Source: Alphaproteobacteria bacterium
Lineage (GTDB): Bacteria; Pseudomonadota; Alphaproteobacteria; SHVW01
Direction of reading: 5' to 3'
NCBI GenBank assembly: GCA_009694085.1
Contig: SHVW01000011.1
Location: forward strand, 1-38,678
Length of the DNA stretch: 38,678 nt
The first letter of the stretch is position 1, and each line of letters starts with the position of its first letter. A program made the translations under genes and the position numbers. The notes beneath the pieces are model-generated. The model had not been told where the DNA came from and made no database searches. It worked only from the letters and a program-made list of their open reading frames with translations. Below are positions 1 through 8,226 of this stretch, in pieces.

Positions 1-369
1 TTCGTGTCGAGCCCGAAGGGCAAGCGCGTCGAAGTGCGCTTCCCCGATCCCGGCGCGAATCCCTACCTCGCCTATGCCGCCATGCTGATGGCGGGGCTGG
101 ACGGCATCCAGAACAAAATCCATCCCGGCGATCCCATGGACAAGAACCTGTACGACCTGCCGCCGGAAGAACTGCGCCAGGTGCCGACCGTGTGCGGCTC
201 GCTGCGTGAGGCTTTGGGCTGCCTGGAGGCAGACAATGCGTTCCTGAAGAAGGGTGACGTGTTCTCCGACGATTTGATCAACGCCTACATGGAGCTGAAG
301 TGGGAGGAGATCTACAAATTCGAGCACACGCCGCATCCGATCGAGTTCGAGATGTATTACAGCGTGTGA
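1..369 (+). CDS. glnA: Glutamine synthetase type I, C-terminal part (5' truncated by window edge)
   Basis: This is the last 122 codons of glutamine synthetase, the cytosolic dodecameric enzyme that makes glutamine from glutamate, ammonia and ATP. The reading frame is already open at base 1, so the start lies outside the window. Visible signatures are the [20 protein letters not shown] stretch of the C-terminal catalytic half and [10 protein letters not shown], whose Tyr (codon 151-153) is the residue adenylylated by GlnE in type I-beta enzymes. The protein therefore should be under covalent nitrogen control. The end, EFEMYYSV, is the usual C-terminus of the proteobacterial family. A strong hairpin follows at once, so this gene ends its transcript. 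Identification is secure; only the N-terminal part is unseen. Confidence 0.97.
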   Translation, partial: FVSSPKGKRVEVRFPDPGANPYLAYAAMLMAGLDGIQNKIHPGDPMDKNLYDLPPEELRQVPTVCGSLREALGCLEADNAFLKKGDVFSDDLINAYMELKWEEIYKFEHTPHPIEFEMYYSV

Positions 370-387
370 GTTGCGGCGGCACTCGCC

Positions 388-426
388 AACGGCAAAGGGT
401 CGCCCGCTGGGCGACCCTTTGCCGTT
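388..426 (+). terminator. Perfect 18-bp stem-loop terminator after glnA
   Basis: Bases 388-405 and 409-426 are perfect reverse complements with a 3-base GCT loop, 18 bases after the glnA stop. The arm carries AAAGGG on one side and CCCTTT on the other. There is no long T-run after the hairpin, but the stem itself and its position make termination the natural reading. Confidence 0.85.
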
Positions 427-505
427 GCAATCCCCGGTGGCATCGAATCAATTAGGCTAGTAGAAGAAGCGCACACCCTATCCAACAGAACAGCAACCCG
501 TTCCC

Positions 506-1435
506 ATGACAGCTCCCGCATCAGGCTATGAGAACATCTGGTCACAACTCGATCAGGTCCTGGCTGCGCTCGAACGAGACCTCGACGGCGCGCCAGCCGA
601 CGCGGAAAAGTCGGACACTGATTTTTTTTACCTGTTTAGCCGCATGCTTCGGTATAGCCCGCTCACGAAACCATATTTCGAGAAATATGGCCAACCGAAG
701 GATTGGGCCAAGTTCTTTCGTGTCGTAAAAACCAAAGGCGACGACCAGCGACATCAGAAAGAACTGATCATCCTCGGCCAAAAGGTGATGCTGCCGCATC
801 ATCCCCACAGTCTAGTCTACCGTGACCTTATCAGCACAACCCTTCTTGCCCATAGCAGCGACGACACCGATGCATTCATCGAATTCGGGGCCGGATGGTC
901 CGCAAACATCTTCAATCTCTGGAAAAACGGCGGACCGCTCGATGCCACCTATGTCGGTTGCGAGCCGACGCTGGCTGGCCGAAAACTTGCCGAGCGATTG
1001 GCCCGCCGACAGACGCGTCGGTGCTATCAGGCCGCAGAATTCGACTATCGGCGCCCTGATTTCACCACCATTCCCGCAGATTGCTGCAGGCCTCTCATTT
1101 ATACCTGCCACAGCATCGAGCAGGTCCGTACGCTCGATCCGCGTTTCTTCGATCATCTCATTGAGTCAACTGCCCGCGCCAAGAGTGTCACCGGCGTCCA
1201 TATCGAGCCGATCGCATGGCAGTATGGACTCGATACTAAGCATTTTCCGACGACGCCCCCATGGGCCATTCGCGGTCAACAGGAGGCCATGTGGCGACAT
1301 CAAAATGAAAATTTGCACACAGTTCTGGACGATGCCGCCGCGCGCGGAATTATTCGAGTGAAGAGCATCAAACTGCACTCTATCTCTTCGATAAAAAACT
1401 ATCCCACGGCCACGATCGTTTGGACGCGGGTTTAG
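506..1435 (+). CDS. Unknown protein with a methyltransferase-like fold motif
   Basis: A 309-residue soluble protein that I do not recognise at family level. Near residues 120-135 it has IEFGAGWSANIFNLW, which resembles motif I (E-x-G-x-G) of SAM-dependent methyltransferases. It is followed about 25 residues later by an acidic end of strand (VGCEPT) as in the ribose-binding position. YTCHSIEQV then fits a motif IV-like strand. No signal peptide or membrane segment is seen. The gene is visibly richer in A/T than its neighbours and stands alone between the glnA terminator and the crotonase genes, which suggests a separate origin. A recognisable Shine-Dalgarno sequence before the ATG is weak. Methyltransferase activity is inferred from one motif only. 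Confidence 0.6.
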   Translation: MTAPASGYENIWSQLDQVLAALERDLDGAPADAEKSDTDFFYLFSRMLRYSPLTKPYFEKYGQPKDWAKFFRVVKTKGDDQRHQKELIILGQKVMLPHHPHSLVYRDLISTTLLAHSSDDTDAFIEFGAGWSANIFNLWKNGGPLDATYVGCEPTLAGRKLAERLARRQTRRCYQAAEFDYRRPDFTTIPADCCRPLIYTCHSIEQVRTLDPRFFDHLIESTARAKSVTGVHIEPIAWQYGLDTKHFPTTPPWAIRGQQEAMWRHQNENLHTVLDDAAARGIIRVKSIKLHSISSIKNYPTATIVWTRV

Positions 1436-1553
1436 TCAGGTACGATTCGACGCGCGATCTCGAACGTATTGACTCTGCCCATCTCCCGGTGTTGACGTGG
1501 CCGGCGTGAATTCGATCGGGCTATTTATTGCCAATTCCTCGTGGGGGACTCCG

Positions 1554-2318
1554 GTGAACAAAACGGTTCTGGTCGCAACTGACGGCCCCGTGCGCGTGCT
1601 CACGCTCAATCGGCCGGAGCGGTTGAACGCGCTGGACGTCGGCGTGCGTCGCGAGATGGCGGCCCAGCTCAAGGCGGCGCAGAAAGACCCTGAAATCCGC
1701 GCCGTCGTCATCACCGGGGCCGGCGAGCGCGCCTTTTGCGCCGGCCAGGATCTACACGAGAGCGAAGCACTCAAGCCCAAGGATGGGCCGATCTGGATGG
1801 CGTCGTGGAAGGCCTATTTCATCGCCGTGTCCTCCTTCACCAAGCCGTTGATCGCCGCGCTCAATGGCGTAGCCGCGGGCGGCGGCTTCGAAACCGCACT
1901 GCTCTGCCATCTGCGGCTGGCTCAGCCGGCGACCCGGCTGGTCATGGCGGAAGTGGATATCGGCCTGCCCGCCGTGGTCGGACGCTTCCTGCTCCAGACC
2001 CATCTGGGCCATTCCCGCGCCAACGAGATCACGCTGACCGGCCGGACCATCCTTGCCGAGGAGGCCCGCGACATCGGCCTGCTCAAGGAAATCGTCCCGG
2101 CCGACCGCCTGTTGGCACGGGCCCAGGAGGTCGCGCGCGAGCTGGCGGCCAAGCCGCCCCAGGCCATGCAGCTCAATCTGGAGCGCTTTCGCACCCTGAT
2201 GCGGCGCGGCCTGGCGGAGGCCGAGCGCGCCTCCGTGCGCTACCAGGCCGAGGCCGTGGCGACGGGCGAGCCCCAGAAGGCCATGGCAGAGTTCTTCGCC
2301 CGCCGGCGCAAGGCCTGA
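1554..2318 (+). CDS. Enoyl-CoA hydratase/isomerase (crotonase) family protein
   Basis: About 254 residues, the usual size for single-domain crotonases, which act on acyl-CoA thioesters in the cytosol. It has the substrate-binding N-terminus RVLTLNRPERLNALD, the oxyanion-hole segment AFCAGQDL, a second one AAGGGFETAL, and AEVDIGLPAVVG, so both Glu positions used in hydratases are present. The frame stays open to a GTG at 1497, but the GTG at 1554 places the conserved beta strand at the normal distance from the start and has a G-rich stretch just upstream, so I chose it. A second crotonase begins 45 bases after the stop, so the two are probably co-transcribed. The exact acyl-CoA substrate cannot be read from the sequence. 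Confidence 0.9.
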   Translation: MNKTVLVATDGPVRVLTLNRPERLNALDVGVRREMAAQLKAAQKDPEIRAVVITGAGERAFCAGQDLHESEALKPKDGPIWMASWKAYFIAVSSFTKPLIAALNGVAAGGGFETALLCHLRLAQPATRLVMAEVDIGLPAVVGRFLLQTHLGHSRANEITLTGRTILAEEARDIGLLKEIVPADRLLARAQEVARELAAKPPQAMQLNLERFRTLMRRGLAEAERASVRYQAEAVATGEPQKAMAEFFARRRKA

Positions 2319-2363
2319 CAGCCCCCTGCCCCATCGTTCCCTTATCCCGGAGTTCAGACCGCC

Positions 2364-3176
2364 ATGACTTTCGAAGCCATCAAATCCCGCATCGACGGCC
2401 GCGTTGGAATCATCACGCTCAACCGGCCCAAAGTGCTGAACGCGCTGAACAGCGTGCTTATGACCGAGGTCAACCAGGTCATGGCGGATTTCATCAAGGA
2501 CGATTCCGTGCTCGCCATCGTCATTCATGGCGAGGGGCGCGCCTTTTCCGCCGGCTTCGACCTGAAGGAATCGGCGGCGCGCAAGATCGAGGGCACCGAT
2601 GCCTGGCGCAAGGTGCTGGAATACGACTTCAACTTCATCATGCAGTTCTGGGATTGCCCGAAGCCGACCATCGCCGCCGTTCACGGCTTCTGTCTGGCCG
2701 GCGCGTTCGAGCTGGCGTTGTGCTGCGACATGACCGTGGCGGAAGCGGGCACCCGGTTCGGCGAGCCGGAAGTGCGCTTCGGCTCCGGCATCATCTGCCT
2801 GCTCCTGCCCTTCGCCACCTCGCCGAAATTTGCCAAGGAGCTGCTGCTGACCGGCAACGACAAGATCGATGCCGAGCGCGCCATGGCCATGGGCATCGTC
2901 AATCACGTCGCCCCCGCGGGCCAGTATTTAGAACGGGCCATGGAACTGGCGCGCGATCTGTGCGCGGCGGCGCCGCTTTCGGTTCAGATGACCAAGCGCG
3001 CGATCAACCGCGGCTACGATATTACGGGGTTGCGCCAGGCGCTGCTGGCGTCACTCGATGCCGACATCATCATCGAAAGCTCGACCGGAGCGGAGCGCCT
3101 GGAATTCAACCGCATCCGCGGCGAGAAGGGCCTGAAGGCTGCGCTCGCCTGGCGCGACGCCAAGTTCAAGTCTTGA
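2364..3176 (+). CDS. Enoyl-CoA hydratase/isomerase family protein (second copy)
   Basis: A 270-residue crotonase, clearly diverged from the one just upstream. It shows VGIITLNRPKVLNALN, the oxyanion-hole segment AFSAGFDLKE, LAGAFELALCCDM, and FGEPEVRFGSG with the two Glu positions expected for hydratase chemistry. A CCCGGAG ribosome-binding sequence lies about 15 bases before the ATG. It sits 45 bases after the first crotonase and converges on a small secreted-protein gene, with only six bases between the two stops. The pair could serve successive steps on different CoA thioesters, but that is inference. Confidence 0.9.
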   Translation: MTFEAIKSRIDGRVGIITLNRPKVLNALNSVLMTEVNQVMADFIKDDSVLAIVIHGEGRAFSAGFDLKESAARKIEGTDAWRKVLEYDFNFIMQFWDCPKPTIAAVHGFCLAGAFELALCCDMTVAEAGTRFGEPEVRFGSGIICLLLPFATSPKFAKELLLTGNDKIDAERAMAMGIVNHVAPAGQYLERAMELARDLCAAAPLSVQMTKRAINRGYDITGLRQALLASLDADIIIESSTGAERLEFNRIRGEKGLKAALAWRDAKFKS

Positions 3177-3182
3177 GCGGCC

Positions 3183-3512
3183 TCACAGGATTTCGTAGCA
3201 ATTGTCCTTGTCGCTCGACGGCTTGAAGCGCAGCACCGTGCCGCCCGTGGCGATCGTCCGCTCGCCCGTGCCGTAGAGCGTGTAGAGTTCGTCCCGGCGG
3301 TTCGGGCGCTGGAGCTTGAGCGTGGCGCCGCTCTGGCTGAGCGAGGCGCGGTCGATCAGGAGGGTGTATTCCTGGCCCAGGCGCTTGAGCGAGACCGGCT
3401 TGCCCGGGCATACCGTGTCCCGTAGCACGGTGGGGGCGGCCTTGGCGGGGAGCGATACGAGCGGTGTCAGAACGAAAACGGCAGCGACGACAGCACGAAA
3501 AGCCGAAGACAT
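3183..3512 (-). CDS. Small secreted protein of unknown function
   Basis: A 109-residue protein starting with a clear Sec signal peptide (MSSAFRAVVAAVFVLTPLVSL then PAKA-A), so the mature protein should be about 85 residues in the periplasm. The mature part has two Cys residues, near the start (TVCPGK) and near the end (DNCYEIL), that could form a disulfide. I chose the ATG at 3512 because the signal peptide begins there and GGAAAGG lies 6-8 bases before it; an in-frame start at 3596 would put about 28 residues before the signal. No family is recognised. Confidence 0.7.
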   Translation of the reverse strand: MSSAFRAVVAAVFVLTPLVSLPAKAAPTVLRDTVCPGKPVSLKRLGQEYTLLIDRASLSQSGATLKLQRPNRRDELYTLYGTGERTIATGGTVLRFKPSSDKDNCYEIL

Positions 3513-3701
3513 GACCAACCTTTCCAGCCCGGCTGACTTGCGGGCAATACCGGAACAACTTGACTTGAGGTAACGGTTCGCGAATCGTGCCGTCAATGGG
3601 CACGCGGTGGGTAACTGCGGAGATGCGCGGATTTCTGCCTAAATTCTCAAGAAACGAATAGGGCGGGATCAGGCCTGTGGATGAGTCAATTTATGGTGAA
3701 T

Positions 3702-3713
3702 TCAATCGATTGA
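3702..3713. repeat. 12-bp perfect palindrome upstream of the Nudix gene
   Basis: TCAATCGATTGA is its own reverse complement and lies about 25 bases before the Nudix start in an A/T-rich spacer. It could be an operator, but a palindrome this short can arise by chance. Confidence 0.3.
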
Positions 3714-3735
3714 TTCGGTCGACTCGGAATCGGCC

Positions 3736-4380
3736 GTGAACCCGCCCATGAAAACACTCCCGGTTCGGCCGCGCCCGGCGGCCAGTTTGATCATCCTGCG
3801 CCGGGCGCCCGGCGGGCCGGAAGTATTGATCGGCCGCCGCCTGTCCGGCGCGCGCTTCATGCCCGATGTCTATGTGTTCCCCGGCGGCCGCGTGTCGCCA
3901 TCGGATAGCCGGGCCTGGCCGGCGGAGTCGTCGACCGCCTTGGGTGCCCTCGCGCGTCACCTGCGCGCCGCGCTGCGCGAGACCTTCGAGGAAACCGGCC
4001 TGCTCATCGGCGAAGCCATGACCGGCGCGATACCCGACGCCGATGAAGTGGCTGCGGCCTACGCCGCCCGCCAACTCCGCCCCGCCCTCCATCGCCTCGC
4101 CTATGTCGGCCGCGCCATCACGCCGACGACCTCGACCATGCGCTTCAACACCTGCTTCTTCCTGGCCGACGCTCGACATGCCCATGGCGAGATCGCCGGC
4201 TCCGGCGAGTTGATCGACCTGCACTGGCGCAAGCTGGCCGCGACATCCGAGATCCGCATGGCCAATGTGTCGCGCTACATGCTGGCGCGCGCGGCGGGAT
4301 TGCTCGATGGCACGACGCAGACGGCGCCGGTGCTCTATCGCTGGGTCGGCGGGGCGGCGCGGATTGGGGCGGAGAGGTAG
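3736..4380 (+). CDS. Nudix hydrolase
   Basis: A 214-residue cytosolic Nudix protein. Nudix enzymes cleave nucleoside diphosphates linked to another moiety, such as CoA, ADP-sugars or capped nucleotides. The metal-binding core RETFEETG (residues 81-88) is intact, preceded by VYVFPGGRV; the spacing between the Gly-rich part and the REx2EExG core is longer than in the canonical 23-residue box. That longer insert is the pattern of NUDT7/NUDT19-like proteins, some of which act on CoA or acyl-CoA, so a CoA substrate is possible given the acyl-CoA genes nearby. The start may be GTG at 3736 or ATG at 3748; both keep the domain whole. Confidence 0.88.
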   Translation: MNPPMKTLPVRPRPAASLIILRRAPGGPEVLIGRRLSGARFMPDVYVFPGGRVSPSDSRAWPAESSTALGALARHLRAALRETFEETGLLIGEAMTGAIPDADEVAAAYAARQLRPALHRLAYVGRAITPTTSTMRFNTCFFLADARHAHGEIAGSGELIDLHWRKLAATSEIRMANVSRYMLARAAGLLDGTTQTAPVLYRWVGGAARIGAER

Positions 4381-4400
4381 GGGCAATCAGTCGTACCAAT

Positions 4401-4487
4401 CCCCCGCTCGCTTCGCTCGGGGCCCCTCCCTCCCCCGCCAAGCGGCGGGGGAGGGAGGGGGTGGGGGCCCGAGCGCTTAGCGAGGGA
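4401..4487. repeat. Large GC-rich palindromic element with perfect 17-bp core
   Basis: The core is a perfect inverted repeat, 4423-4439 against 4444-4460, with a 4-base AAGC loop. It is flanked by imperfect outer arms that both contain GCTCGG/CCGAGC and GCTCGC/GCGAGG-like words, giving a palindrome of nearly 90 bases. It begins about 20 bases after the Nudix stop and could terminate that transcript. The shape also fits the dispersed intergenic palindromes (REP/BIME-like) common in GC-rich proteobacteria. Only one copy is in this window, so repeat status is inferred. Confidence 0.6.
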
Positions 4488-4641
4488 ATGGCGCGGGCGA
4501 AATCACGAAACGATGCATCACCTCGATCGCCGGACCAGCGCGGCGCGCGCTATCTCCCGTCGCCCTCACGCATTGTCGCCGTCAAAACCACACCGCCACC
4601 GACTGGAGGCTCCGCCCCGGACCCAGTAAAGATGCAGGAGT

Positions 4642-6259
4642 TCAAAGCGTCCTGGCCAGGCGGAATCCGATATAGGGACGCGTGTCTGTGACTTTGCCGT
4701 GATCACGGTGTGCGCAGCGCGAGAGGCCCGACACGTGATTCCATGAGCCTCCTCGCATCGCCCGCCGGTTGCTTTCGGCCACCTCAGTCACGACATGCGC
4801 CGAGCCACCGGATGGCAGTTTTCTAACGACTGTCTCGTAGTGATCCTCGCACCACTCAAACACGTTTCCCCGAATGTCCCGCAAACCCCATGGGTTCGGC
4901 GGATAGTCGCCGACCCCTGTCGTCTTGCCCACCTTCTTGGCGCCGTTCACCCTCGTCTCGTCCCACTCGTCGCCCCACCAGTAGCGCGTCATCGTGCCCG
5001 CCCGGCAAGCATACTCCCATTCCGCCTCGGTCGGCAGGCGATAGGCCCAGCCCGTCTCTGTGCTCAACCAGTCACAGAAATCCTTGGCGTCCTGCAACGT
5101 CACATCAATGACGGGCCGACGCTCACGACCCCAACCCGCGTCGCCCGGCAGCTTGCGATTGGTCGCCGCGCAGAACCGGTCGTATTCCACGAACGTGACA
5201 GGCACACGCGCCAGCGCAAACGCCCGCGGGATCGTTACCCGTCGCTGCGGGCTTCTCGCGGTCGTCGGCCTCCTTGTCGCTGTCAGGCGAGCCCATCATG
5301 AACGTGCCCGCCGGGATCACGATCATCTCAGGCCCGGCCGTGCCGTCCTTCAGATGGTCGTTGAATACGGCAAGGGGTTCGAGAGAGCGTGGGGCTGTTG
5401 CACCGTTGTCGCTTGATGCCTCGTCGAGGCTCTCCGCCATGCGGTTCAGATCAGGGTTGCCTTGCACGCGGCGGGCAATGTTGCGCACCAGCTTCTTCGT
5501 TCCGTCCACAATATCGCTGACTAGCTTTTTCGTGCGCTCCGACTGCGCGACCTTGCGGACGCCCTCGGCGAGCGCCTTGACGCCTTCAACCAATGCCTCG
5601 ACCAGCTTAACGCCAACCTCGCCCGCCCCGAGCACGTCCTCAAACGAGATAGAGACTTTGTTGCCGGAAAACACGGGAGCGTCGTTGTGCGAAAACAGAT
5701 CGCCGAACTGGATAAGCGGCCTGCGAGCGCTCTCAAGCAAGGCGATCAGCGTTTGGATATGCGCGTTCAAATCCCCGCGAGCCGCACGCTCCCCTTCGAG
5801 CGCCAGCTCCAGCTCGCCGATCTTCGCCTTTAGCGCCTCGACCTCGCGCACCAGCGCATCCTCGCGTGAGCGATCCGGGGCCTGCACTGGCACGTCGCTT
5901 ACCTGGGTCAACGGCTCCCGTGCCAGCGAAAGGAGCAGCCCGTACATGGCGTGATAAACTGTGGGCTTCTCCGTCGGCGGCTCGCGCTCGTGCACCAACC
6001 CAAGTTTTCGGCACGCCTCCTCACGCAGCAGCGGCTTGAGGGTGGGTCGGCCGCTGTCGTCGAAGTACATGGCAAAAAGCAGATCGGCCTGTTCCAAATC
6101 CGGCAGGTCGCGTGCCACGGCCTCTGGACGATTGGCATCGTTGGCTCTCGCCCTTTCGAGCGCTTGGCGAAACGCCTCGTATGCCTCCCTGGAATTCATG
6201 CCGAGATTGCCTGAAGCCGCTCTTGCGGACATGGGTGCGCGGGGCACGACAACGGACAC
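4642..6259 (-). pseudogene. Formylglycine-generating-enzyme-like (SUMF1/FGE-sulfatase) protein, frameshifted
   Basis: Two overlapping minus-strand frames together form one protein of about 520-540 residues. The first ends its homology at FMMGSPDSDKEADDREKP, and the second resumes as QRRVTIPRAFALARVPVTF. Dropping one G near 5248 would join them, so there is a single-base insertion or a sequencing error. The N-terminal 100 residues are unrecognised, residues about 135-185 look like a coiled coil, and the C-terminal 230 residues are the FGE-type C-lectin-like domain (MIVIPAGTFMMGS, RLPTEAEWEYACRAG, NPWGLRDIRGNVFEWCED, RAMRGGSW, IGFRLART). After RGGSW only one Cys is seen (SRCAHRD); the first catalytic Cys of true FGEs is absent, so sulfatase activation is unlikely. 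The start may be at 6199 (MNSREAY) rather than 6259. Confidence 0.8.
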
Positions 6260-6301
6260 AAATACTACGCGAATATTTCTACCTTGCCCATCGTCGCTGC
6301 A

Positions 6302-6670
6302 CTACGCCGCCGTGGCGAGCGGCACCTGAATCCTGATCTCGGTCCACGGCACAACGACCCGTTTGCGCTCGTCGCGCTCCACCAGGCCCAGCGCCAGGAG
6401 GCGCTTCACGTCGCCATGCACATTGCCGTAGTTGCGGGCCAAGCGCTTGGCCAGCGCAGTGACCGTGAGCGGCCCGGCCGCGCGCAGCGTCGCCAGCAGG
6501 CGCAGGCGCTCGCGCGTGATCTCGGCCAGCAAGTCGCCGGCCCCGGCGAAGTTCAGTTTGTAATCGGCATGGGCCGGGCGCCGGCCGGCGTCCAATGCCC
6601 GTGCAAGCCGCCGCAAACCGGATTTCGTGCGTCTCCAGTCTGTCACGCCGACCACCGCTCTATCAGTCAT
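6302..6670 (-). CDS. Winged-helix transcriptional regulator (HVO_A0114-like)
   Basis: A 122-residue DNA-binding protein. Residues about 48-105 form a winged helix: ITRERLRLLATLRAAG, then LTVTALAKRLARNYGNVHGD as the helix-turn-helix, then VKRLLALGLVERDE leading to the wing. This arrangement resembles the single-domain HVO_A0114/MarR-like regulators, some of which act as antitoxin-type partners, but no toxin gene is adjacent. Its start overlaps the end of the 3-hydroxyacyl-CoA dehydrogenase by 8 bases, so translation is likely coupled and it probably belongs to the long minus-strand transcript. The target is unknown; control of the neighbouring dehydrogenase is a guess from position. Confidence 0.72.
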   Translation of the reverse strand: MTDRAVVGVTDWRRTKSGLRRLARALDAGRRPAHADYKLNFAGAGDLLAEITRERLRLLATLRAAGPLTVTALAKRLARNYGNVHGDVKRLLALGLVERDERKRVVVPWTEIRIQVPLATAA

Positions 6671-8210
6671 GCCCGCCTCCCACCCGCTCCGGCGTCCCCA
6701 GCGGCAGTCCCAACAGCGCCCGGCGCCGCAGCCATGGGCATGGCCGGTAGCGGTCGTCGCCGGTCAGGCGGTGTAGACCTTCCAGCAGGCTCAACGTGAC
6801 CCGGCCGCCCAACTTATCTCCGCCTTCCAGCGGCCCCACCGGATAGTTCAGGCCCAGCTTCATGGCGAGGTCCACATCGGCGCCGCTGGCGATGCCTTGC
6901 TGGCAGATTTCGGCACCCATATTGGCAATCACGGCCTGGATACGCGGCATGACGAAGCCGGGGGAATCGTTGACGCGCGTCACCTTGACGCCGTCGGCGC
7001 CGGCCAAGGCCAGGGCCTCGTTCACCGCAACCGCATCGGCGCCGGGCGGCACCATGACGGTGCGGCGCTTGGTCCAGCCCATCATGGTATCCACCGCCAC
7101 GGTGCGGCGGGGATCGCTGCCGAGCGCGAGCGCCGTCGTCGTGGCGTCGTCGGCCAGCGGGGCGACCAGGGCGAGCGTGCCGACCGGCGGCTTGTCGCCC
7201 GACGCGATCTTTACCCCGGCGGCGGAGGCGAGGGCTTTCAGCTTGGCGCGCGCGGCGGCGTCATGGCCCCACAGCCAGACCGCCCCGGGCTTCGCCGTGG
7301 GCCCCGGCGGCTCCGCCGGCTGTTCCAGCTTGCCGCCCTCTCCATAGCGGTAGAAACCCTGGCCGGTCTTGCGGCCGAGCAAGCCGGCCTCGTACATCTG
7401 GCGATGGAGCCAGGTGGTGCGATAGCGGGGATCGCCGAAGAACTGCTCGAACAACGCATGGCTGGCCGGGAAATTGACGTCCATGCCCGTGAGATCCATC
7501 AACTCGAACGGTCCCATGCGGAAGCCGCCGGCCTCGCGCGCGATGCGATCGATCTCGACGATCGACGCCACGCTTTCCTGCACCAGGCGCAAGGCTTCCG
7601 TCGTGTAGGCGCGGCCGCCATGGTTGACCAGGAATCCCGGGCTGTCCTTGACCTGCACGGGCGTGCGGCCCAGCCGCTTGCCCAGCGCCATCAACAGGGC
7701 GACGGCGGCCGGATCGGTGCGCGGGCCCGCGATCACCTCGACCAACGCCATCAGCGGCACGGGATTGAAGAAATGCATGCCGGCGATGCGCGCCTGATGC
7801 TTGCACTTGGCGCCGACATTGGTCACCAGCAGGGATGAGGTGTTGGTGGCGATCACCGTGTCGGGGCCGCAGATGCCATCGAGTTCCACGAAGGTCTGCT
7901 GCTTGATCGCCAGATTTTCGACGATCGCCTCGATCACCACATGGGCGCGGGCGAAATCGGCCAGGCCGTCCACCACCTGGATGCGCCGGGCAGCCGCCTC
8001 GGCGTCGGCGGCGCTGAGTTGACCCTTCTCCGCCGCGCGCGCCAGCATCTTGGCCGCGAAATCCCGCCCTTCCCCGGCCGCGCCGGGTTTGGCATCGGCC
8101 AGCAGCACGTTGATGCCGCCTTGCGCCGCCACCTGCGCAATGCCGCGGCCCATATTGCCGGCGCCGAGCACGCCCAGCACGAAATTCGCTCCGATATCGC
8201 TCCCGATCAT
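6663..8210 (-). CDS. 3-hydroxyacyl-CoA dehydrogenase, long form
   Basis: A 515-residue NAD-dependent dehydrogenase that oxidises 3-hydroxyacyl-CoA to 3-oxoacyl-CoA. The N-terminal Rossmann fold has VLGAGNMGRGIAQ (GxGxxG). Residues 120-170 contain IATNTSSL and GMHFFNPVPLMALVEV with the catalytic His. The first C-terminal domain has VKDSPGFLVNHGGRAYTTEA, and a second related C-terminal domain (NDSPGFVMPRIQAVIANMG) follows after a linker region. This double C-terminal layout and length match the PaaH/PaaC-type and 3-hydroxybutyryl-CoA dehydrogenases. GGACAGGGA precedes the ATG. The start is only 16 bases after the stop of the decaheme cytochrome gene, so it may ride on the cytochrome transcript, although its chemistry is unrelated. 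Confidence 0.92.
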   Translation of the reverse strand: MIGSDIGANFVLGVLGAGNMGRGIAQVAAQGGINVLLADAKPGAAGEGRDFAAKMLARAAEKGQLSAADAEAAARRIQVVDGLADFARAHVVIEAIVENLAIKQQTFVELDGICGPDTVIATNTSSLLVTNVGAKCKHQARIAGMHFFNPVPLMALVEVIAGPRTDPAAVALLMALGKRLGRTPVQVKDSPGFLVNHGGRAYTTEALRLVQESVASIVEIDRIAREAGGFRMGPFELMDLTGMDVNFPASHALFEQFFGDPRYRTTWLHRQMYEAGLLGRKTGQGFYRYGEGGKLEQPAEPPGPTAKPGAVWLWGHDAAARAKLKALASAAGVKIASGDKPPVGTLALVAPLADDATTTALALGSDPRRTVAVDTMMGWTKRRTVMVPPGADAVAVNEALALAGADGVKVTRVNDSPGFVMPRIQAVIANMGAEICQQGIASGADVDLAMKLGLNYPVGPLEGGDKLGGRVTLSLLEGLHRLTGDDRYRPCPWLRRRALLGLPLGTPERVGGGHD

Positions 8211-8226
8211 TCCCTGTCCTTGGCGA

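Noticed and set aside
1736-3226. Plus-strand open frame spanning both crotonase genes in another frame
   Set aside because: It is Arg/Pro-rich with no motif, while both crotonase frames have catalytic signatures.
4461-4691. Small 76-residue plus-strand frame after the palindrome
   Set aside because: It starts inside the palindrome, has no ribosome site and no recognisable sequence, and overlaps the FGE-like gene.
4760-5123. Possible diversity-generating-retroelement target in the FGE-like C-terminus
   Set aside because: The fold is a frequent target, but no reverse transcriptase, template repeat or Asn-rich variable segment is seen in the window.
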